Shown here in pieces: positions 6,884-10,836 of a stretch of DNA of 10,836 nucleotides. Source of the stretch: Fretibacterium sp. (GTDB lineage: Bacteria; Synergistota; Synergistia; Synergistales; Aminobacteriaceae). The DNA is taken from assembly GCA_016280565.1 (NCBI GenBank), contig JAEEGY010000039.1:1-10836 (forward strand). The letters are read 5' to 3'. How positions within the stretch are numbered: position 1 is the first letter of the stretch; each line of letters opens with the position of its first letter. The notes beneath the pieces are model-generated. The model saw nothing but the letters and a program-made list of their open reading frames with translations. It made no database searches and had not been told where the DNA came from. A program made the translations under genes and the position numbers.

Positions 6884-6912
6884 ATGCTATCAGTTTATTA
6901 TGGCAAAGTCAA
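6884..6912 (-). promoter_or_regulatory. Sigma-70-type promoter of the importer operon
   Basis: Read on the minus strand there is a -35 box TTGACT (6912-6907), a 17-base spacer and a -10 box TAGCAT (6889-6884) preceded by an extended -10 TGA. Transcription would start near 6877, leaving a leader of about 45 nt before the binding-protein ATG. The region is AT-rich compared with the coding sequence around it. Confidence 0.7.
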
Positions 6913-6953
6913 GAAAAAAGAAGTTCATCTGGTAAGAATGAGTGTATTTAGTG

Positions 6954-6959
6954 TATAAT
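6954..6959 (+). promoter_or_regulatory. Candidate -10 box for the chemoreceptor gene
   Basis: A perfect TATAAT lies 57 bases before the chemoreceptor ATG, in the 10-mer TGTATAATAA that also occurs at 322-331. No good -35 hexamer is visible at the proper spacing (GGTAAG lies there), so an activator or another sigma factor may be needed. It lies back-to-back with the importer promoter. Confidence 0.45.
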
Positions 6960-7016
6960 AAAAACGTCTGGTCATCTGACCACGATCATGGAGTACGAAG
7001 GGGAGGACGTTTGACT

Positions 7017-8780
7017 ATGGCATTTAAAGCAAAAGAGGCAACGAAGGCAAAAGACATGAAGAAGGACCTCGCTGTTGCACGGGAGAACGTAAGAAGAACC
7101 GGCAAAGTCAAAGCGAGGACATCCCTCAGAAGGATGCTGACCTTGTTCGCCCTGGTCCCCACGCTTCTGGCGGTGATCGTTTTGGGCTTCTTCCTGGCAA
7201 GGACAGCGATCTCGGACCTGGAAGCGAGCACCATGGGGACGCTCAAAATGGCTACGCTGTCATTGAAACGTTACTATGAGGTCGCTATGGACGTGAATCT
7301 TGACGTCGACGAGGAAGGTTTCCCCAAGTATAACACGGACTATATCGACTCCATGAAGGCGGCGGGTGTTGATTTCACAGTCTTCAAAGGGCATCTCCGC
7401 TTCATGACCACGATTTTAAACTTCGACGGCAAACGAATTGAGGGCACTCCCGCCTCCGATGCCATCTGGCAGGCCGTGAGCGCCGGGAGCGATTACACGT
7501 CCTCCGGCGTTATGATAAACGAGAAACCCTATTATGTGTACTATATGCCGCTGAGGAAGGGCGCCAACGTCGTGGGTATGGCCTTCTCCGGCAAGCCCGC
7601 GGCGGATATCATCGCGTCTGAGAGGGCCATCTACACCACCGCTGCTGTCGTCAGCCTTATCGTGGTGCTGGTCGTCATCGTGGTCATGTTGTATGCGTCC
7701 CGCAAAGTGGCGGAGCCGTTTGCAGACGCCACTCAGGGCATCGAGAAGCTCTCGCACGGCGAGCTGGGCGTTGCTATCACGTCGAAGAGCGGCATCAGGG
7801 AGGGCGTTGAGCTTGTCAACGTCTCGGCACGGCTGAGCGAAGTGATGACGGGCGCTATCGGGAATATCCACGAAACGGCGTTCTCCCTGGTGGACACGGT
7901 GAAGTCGACGGTGACCCTTGCGGATCAGTCTTCCGACCAGACGGCCGCTGTGGCGGGTTCCATGCGGTCGCTGGCCCAGGCCACTGTGGGGATCGCCAAG
8001 AGCGTCGAGGATATCCACGACACCGTGGCGGACATGGGGAAGGTCATTGAGGACGCCGTGCGGAACGTGGGCAACCTGAACACCAATTCGTCCAACATGA
8101 ACGAGGCCAACAAGGTGGCCAGAAAGTGCATTGAGGACGTCGCCGGTTCCTCCGTGAAATCCGCGGATGCCATCCAGGTCATCACGGATAGGATCAACGC
8201 CACGAATGGCGCCATCGTCAAGATCGGCGAGATGGTCAAGTTGATCAGCGACATCGCGTCTCAGACCAACCTTCTGTCGCTCAACGCCAGCATTGAGGCC
8301 GCGAGGGCCGGCGAGGCAGGAAGAGGCTTCGGCGTCGTGGCCGCGGAGATCAAGAAGCTCGCGGAGCAGTCCGACGATTCCGCAACGCAGATCAAGGATA
8401 TCGTTGACGAGATGGGCATCCTTTCGGGCGAGTGCGTGGAGCAGGCTGAGAGCGTCAAAAAGATCATCGCCGAAGAAGAGGCCTCACTGAACGTGACCAA
8501 GGAGAAATTCAAGGCCCTGGACAAGGATATCCAGGCTTCTGTGGAGGAGATATCCTCGGTGGCCGAGGTCACGAAGCAGCTTGAGAGCATAAAGGACGCC
8601 ATCCTGAGCGCGGTGGTCAACCTGTCCTCCGTCGCGGAAGAGACCTCGTCGACGAATGAAGACGTGGCGGCCTCCATCCAGACGATTGCCACCAATGTCA
8701 AGGAAGTGTCCGAGGGCACCAACAAGATCCACTCCCTGGTGACCGGCCTGAAGGAGACGGTCTCGCGCTTCAAGCTCTAA
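7017..8780 (+). CDS. Methyl-accepting chemotaxis protein with extracytoplasmic single-Cache-type sensor
   Basis: This 587-residue transmembrane chemoreceptor would sense a ligand outside the inner membrane and control CheA/CheW arrays. A basic cytoplasmic N-terminus (1-40) precedes TM1 (about 41-62). The sensor region (about 70-200) has [35 protein letters not shown] and [10 protein letters not shown], a pattern of single-Cache (sCache_3-like) domains. TM2 is at about 205-227, followed by a weak HAMP-like linker. The signalling coiled coil (about 285-587) carries the conserved hairpin tip [20 protein letters not shown] (410-429) then [21 protein letters not shown] (430-450). No C-terminal CheR-docking pentapeptide is seen. 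I chose the ATG at 7017 because AAGGGGAGG (6998-7006) precedes it by 10 bases. A GTG in the same frame at 6942 lies upstream of the -10 box and lacks a ribosome-binding site. The ligand is unknown; divergence from an amino-acid-type importer hints at amino acids. Confidence 0.92.
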   Translation: MAFKAKEATKAKDMKKDLAVARENVRRTGKVKARTSLRRMLTLFALVPTLLAVIVLGFFLARTAISDLEASTMGTLKMATLSLKRYYEVAMDVNLDVDEEGFPKYNTDYIDSMKAAGVDFTVFKGHLRFMTTILNFDGKRIEGTPASDAIWQAVSAGSDYTSSGVMINEKPYYVYYMPLRKGANVVGMAFSGKPAADIIASERAIYTTAAVVSLIVVLVVIVVMLYASRKVAEPFADATQGIEKLSHGELGVAITSKSGIREGVELVNVSARLSEVMTGAIGNIHETAFSLVDTVKSTVTLADQSSDQTAAVAGSMRSLAQATVGIAKSVEDIHDTVADMGKVIEDAVRNVGNLNTNSSNMNEANKVARKCIEDVAGSSVKSADAIQVITDRINATNGAIVKIGEMVKLISDIASQTNLLSLNASIEAARAGEAGRGFGVVAAEIKKLAEQSDDSATQIKDIVDEMGILSGECVEQAESVKKIIAEEEASLNVTKEKFKALDKDIQASVEEISSVAEVTKQLESIKDAILSAVVNLSSVAEETSSTNEDVAASIQTIATNVKEVSEGTNKIHSLVTGLKETVSRFKL

Positions 8781-8788
8781 GTCCCTCG

Positions 8789-8823
8789 ACGGGCGGGGAT
8801 AGTCTTGACATTCCCGCCCGTTT
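8789..8823 (+). terminator. Terminator hairpin after the chemoreceptor gene
   Basis: ACGGGCGGG (8789-8797) pairs with CCCGCCCGT (8813-8821) over 9 bp and is followed by TTTCCCCC. It lies 8 bases after the stop codon. The T-run is short, so termination may be incomplete and backed up by the second hairpin at 8855-8887. Confidence 0.65.
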
Positions 8824-8833
8824 CCCCCATAAT
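8805..8833 (+). promoter_or_regulatory. Sigma-70-type promoter of the DEAD-box helicase gene
   Basis: A perfect -35 box TTGACA (8805-8810) is followed by a 17-base spacer and CATAAT (8828-8833), one mismatch from consensus. Transcription should start near 8840, about 80 bases before the helicase ATG. The -35 box lies in the loop of the chemoreceptor terminator, and the spacer contains the hairpin's 3' arm. Confidence 0.7.
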
Positions 8834-8854
8834 GAATATGACATGGAGTCAATA

Positions 8855-8887
8855 AAGGAAGGCCCGTGGGTCTTCCTTATTTTTTTG
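8855..8887 (+). terminator. Intrinsic terminator or attenuator in the helicase leader
   Basis: AAGGAAG (8855-8861) pairs with CTTCCTT (8872-8878), and the inner GCCC/GGGT can extend the stem. A T-rich tract with six consecutive T follows (8880-8886 region). It has the form of a strong rho-independent terminator. It lies downstream of the promoter at 8805-8833 and before the helicase start, so it may attenuate helicase transcription. It could equally be the main terminator of the chemoreceptor gene. Confidence 0.7.
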
Positions 8888-8920
8888 TTTGTATAGATTT
8901 TTCTGGAGGTTGAATAATAG

Positions 8921-10702
8921 ATGGAAGATGTGCGCGACATACACAGCGAAGGCCAGGCCCCTCTTGAGAAGGCAGGGTTCGGTGCTTATGGATTAAGAGA
9001 GGAGCTGATGAGTGCCCTGGCCCGAAGGGGCTTTGAGCACCCAACTCCCGTGCAGGAGAGGGTGCTTGCCTCCGATTGGCAGGGGCGGGACATGATCGTG
9101 AGGGCCCGGACTGGCTCAGGCAAAACGCTTGCCTTCCTCCTGCCGCTCCTTCAGGATATCCGGGGGGGGGAACGCATCCCCCGTATCCTGATCCTTGCCC
9201 CGACCCGCGAATTGGCACAACAGACTGCTCACGAGGCCGAGTGGCTGACGCAGGACCTCCGGTTGTCTGTGGCCTCCCTCGTTGGGGGCATGGAGATCGT
9301 CCCGCAGCTGAGAGACCTTCACCACGGAGCAGCGATCATTGTGGGGACGCCGGGGCGCGTGCGCGATCACATTGAGCGCGGCAGTCTGAATGGGGAGGGG
9401 CTTCAGCACGTCGTTTTGGACGAGGGCGACCTGATGCTGGACATGGGCTTCCGCGATGAGCTGGAGGCCATTCTGGGGGCGCTTCCCGAGGGGAGCCGCT
9501 GGCTGTTCTCTGCCACCATGCCAGAGGAAATGCAGGCGTTGGCCGGACGATACCTCAACGACCCGCTGACTCTCTCCCTCGTCGAGGAGGGGGCTCAGCA
9601 TGCGGATATCCTGCACCGGGTCTATATGATCCCCTCGCACCGCCGCCTTGAGGGATTGGTGAACATTCTGCTCTGGGAGCACCCAAAGCGCAGTCTGGTC
9701 TTCTGCCACACGAAGATGGAATCCATCGAGATCGCTCAGAAGCTCCAGGACCAGGGCTTCAGCGCCGCCGCCCTTCAGGGAGACATGACGCAGAACGAGC
9801 GCAACGCCGTCCTGGCCTCCTTCAAGTCCGGCTCCATTCCCTGCCTTGTGGCGACAAACGTGGCCGCGCGCGGGCTGGACGTGGAGGGGGTCACGCACGT
9901 TATCCAGCTTGGCCTGCCGGATGACCAGGAGACCTTCGTTCACCGCAGTGGCCGCACGGGCCGGGCCGGAAACGAGGGGATCAACCTGATCCTCCTCTCG
10001 CCGCCGGAGGCCGGGCGCTTTCGCGATATGCTCCGCTCCACGCAGATGAAGGTGGAATGGCGGGACATGCCGGACCTGGAGCGCATTCGCGCCGTTCAGC
10101 GCCAGGTGATGGAACAAAACCTTCTCTCCGCCCCCCTGGACGAGGAGTACGCAGACTGCCGCCTGTGGGCGGAGGACCTTCTCTCCCGTGCGGAGCCCAA
10201 GGTGCTGATAGCGAAGCTGCTGGCCTTCCTCAGCACGCGTACGGCGAAGGGCTATCCCCTCAGCGAGGAGCTGGAACGGGAGCGCGAGCGGAGAAAGCGG
10301 CGGGGGTTGGGCCAGGCCGCGGGACCCTACGCCGGCGTACCCGGTCCCCGCGGAGGAAATCCAGCCGTCCGGCGGCCCAAGGGAACGATGGTCCGCCTGA
10401 GCAGTGACCGGGGGCCCGTACAGGACGTGGGGCGCATACTGAACGCCCTCTGCACGGCGCTGAAGGTGGAGCGCCGCGAGGTGGGGGCGATTCGGCTCAA
10501 GGGCGATTATGTGCTGGCGGAGCTGTTCCCCCTCGCGCTTTCCCGTTTGGAACATGGGCGCACGGCCCTTGCACGCTGGGGACTTTACCTTGACGGGGTG
10601 CTGTCCCAGCGGCACGATGACGGCGCCCCGTCAGGGCGGTTGGGACATTCAAGGCCGGGACGCTTTCCCAAAGCCCGGGCCGGGAAGGTCCCTGCACGGT
10701 GA
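8921..10702 (+). CDS. DEAD-box ATP-dependent RNA helicase with DbpA-type RNA-binding C-terminus
   Basis: This 593-residue cytoplasmic helicase should unwind short RNA duplexes with ATP, in ribosome assembly or RNA turnover. Motifs are Q motif FEHPTPVQ (38-45), I ARTGSGKT (62-69), Ia PTRELAQ (94-100), Ib TPGR (143-146), II DEGD (167-170), III SAT (197-199), IV LVFCHTK (259-265), V VATNVAARGLD (310-320) and VI HRSGRTGRAG (341-350). Motif II is DEGD instead of DEAD. A helical spacer and the basic stretch ERERERRKRRG (about 452-462) follow. Residues 488-564 (TMVRLSSDRG, VGAIRLKGDYVLAEL) fit the DbpA/CsdA RNA-binding fold. The last 29 residues are a basic, Gly/Arg/Pro-rich tail. TGGAGGT at 8904-8910, ten bases before the ATG, supports this start. 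It is a CsdA/DbpA-like protein, but which of these roles it fills cannot be decided from the sequence. Confidence 0.93.
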   Translation: MEDVRDIHSEGQAPLEKAGFGAYGLREELMSALARRGFEHPTPVQERVLASDWQGRDMIVRARTGSGKTLAFLLPLLQDIRGGERIPRILILAPTRELAQQTAHEAEWLTQDLRLSVASLVGGMEIVPQLRDLHHGAAIIVGTPGRVRDHIERGSLNGEGLQHVVLDEGDLMLDMGFRDELEAILGALPEGSRWLFSATMPEEMQALAGRYLNDPLTLSLVEEGAQHADILHRVYMIPSHRRLEGLVNILLWEHPKRSLVFCHTKMESIEIAQKLQDQGFSAAALQGDMTQNERNAVLASFKSGSIPCLVATNVAARGLDVEGVTHVIQLGLPDDQETFVHRSGRTGRAGNEGINLILLSPPEAGRFRDMLRSTQMKVEWRDMPDLERIRAVQRQVMEQNLLSAPLDEEYADCRLWAEDLLSRAEPKVLIAKLLAFLSTRTAKGYPLSEELERERERRKRRGLGQAAGPYAGVPGPRGGNPAVRRPKGTMVRLSSDRGPVQDVGRILNALCTALKVERREVGAIRLKGDYVLAELFPLALSRLEHGRTALARWGLYLDGVLSQRHDDGAPSGRLGHSRPGRFPKARAGKVPAR

Positions 10703-10728
10703 GCCTCCGGCTGGACTGAGGTGTAAGT

Positions 10729-10771
10729 AAAAAAAAGACAGGGCTCCTTGCGAGGAGCCCTGTTGCTTTTT
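10729..10771. terminator. Bidirectional intrinsic terminator
   Basis: ACAGGGCTCCT (10738-10748) pairs perfectly with AGGAGCCCTGT (10753-10763) around the tetraloop TGCG. Eight A (10729-10736) precede it and five T (10767-10771) follow, and GTAAGTAAAAA / TTTTTACTTAC can extend the pairing. It ends the helicase gene in the plus direction. The minus-strand T-run is longer and closer to the stem, which implies a convergent gene from the right. Confidence 0.92.
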
Positions 10772-10773
10772 AC

Positions 10774-10836
10774 TTACGCAGGCAAAGTGGGAGAGAGCGT
10801 CGAGATGGAAAGCACATCGGAGTTGTTTTCCTCGAC
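10774..10836 (-). CDS. Possible 3' end of a convergent gene (partial)
   Basis: On the minus strand a frame open from the window edge encodes VEENNSDVLSISTLSPTLPA and stops with TAA at 10776-10774, directly before the strong minus-strand terminator. That placement is what a gene end would show. Only 20 codons are visible and the other minus-strand frames are also open, so the assignment rests on the terminator alone. I do not recognise the product. Confidence 0.35.
   Translation of the reverse strand, partial: VEENNSDVLSISTLSPTLPA

Noticed and set aside
6942..7016. Upstream GTG start extending the chemoreceptor by 25 residues
   Set aside because: It lies upstream of the TATAAT box, has no Shine-Dalgarno site, and the ATG at 7017 has a strong AAGGGGAGG.
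9116..10615. Long minus-strand open frame (499 codons) opposite the helicase gene
   Set aside because: It is antisense to a gene with complete helicase motifs. High GC commonly leaves such frames open, and the translation shows no recognisable domain.
10805..10836. Plus-strand ATG with GGGAGAG upstream, possibly a gene start at the window edge
   Set aside because: Only ten codons are visible and the stronger minus-strand terminator favours a convergent gene over the same bases. It cannot be excluded.
1..10836. CRISPR array, insertion sequence, tRNA or rRNA genes, toxin-antitoxin or phage modules
   Set aside because: I found no regularly spaced direct repeats, no transposase motifs, no tRNA cloverleaf and no small paired toxin-antitoxin genes.

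Overview
The window is GC-rich, gene-dense bacterial chromosome with short intergenic gaps, good Shine-Dalgarno sites and intrinsic terminators. The solute-binding protein at 6046-6831 has a plain Sec signal peptide and no lipobox cysteine. That favours a diderm (outer-membrane) bacterium, because Gram-positives usually anchor these proteins as lipoproteins. High GC, an amino-acid-type ABC transporter, a Cache-type chemoreceptor and tandem AMP-forming ligases would suit an amino-acid-fermenting anaerobe such as a Synergistota member. This placement is an inference and was not tested by any search.

Layout. Positions 1-267 hold the C-terminal anticodon-binding end of threonyl-tRNA synthetase (thrS), closed by a textbook terminator. 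Two tandem, clearly paralogous AMP-forming acyl-CoA/acyl-ACP synthetase-like genes follow (418-1980 and 2000-3526), then an exonuclease III gene (3585-4388), all on the + strand. A long bulged hairpin separates these from a convergent minus-strand operon, read from right to left: solute-binding protein (6831-6046), an intercistronic hairpin, one permease (5962-5273) and the ATPase (5249-4464). This is a complete polar-amino-acid-type ABC importer.

The importer operon is divergent from a Cache-type methyl-accepting chemotaxis receptor (7017-8780). Their shared intergenic region (6832-7016) holds a convincing minus-strand promoter, an 8-bp inverted repeat at the predicted transcription start, and a -10-like box for the receptor. 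Next comes a DEAD-box RNA helicase with a DbpA-type RNA-binding C-terminus (8921-10702). It is preceded by a consensus-like promoter whose -35 box lies in the loop of the receptor's terminator, and then by a strong terminator-like hairpin in the predicted leader. The window ends with a bidirectional terminator and, probably, the last codons of a convergent minus-strand gene.

Most of the window is ordinary housekeeping and transport content, and I see no clearly new multi-gene system. The points most worth checking are: replacement of the expected carboxylate-binding Arg by Val in the binding protein; the operator-like palindrome; the leader arrangement before the helicase; the helicase's DEGD motif II; a palindromic in-frame insertion in the first ligase; and patches of near-identity between the ligase paralogs. 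There is no gene-free stretch longer than 300 bases.
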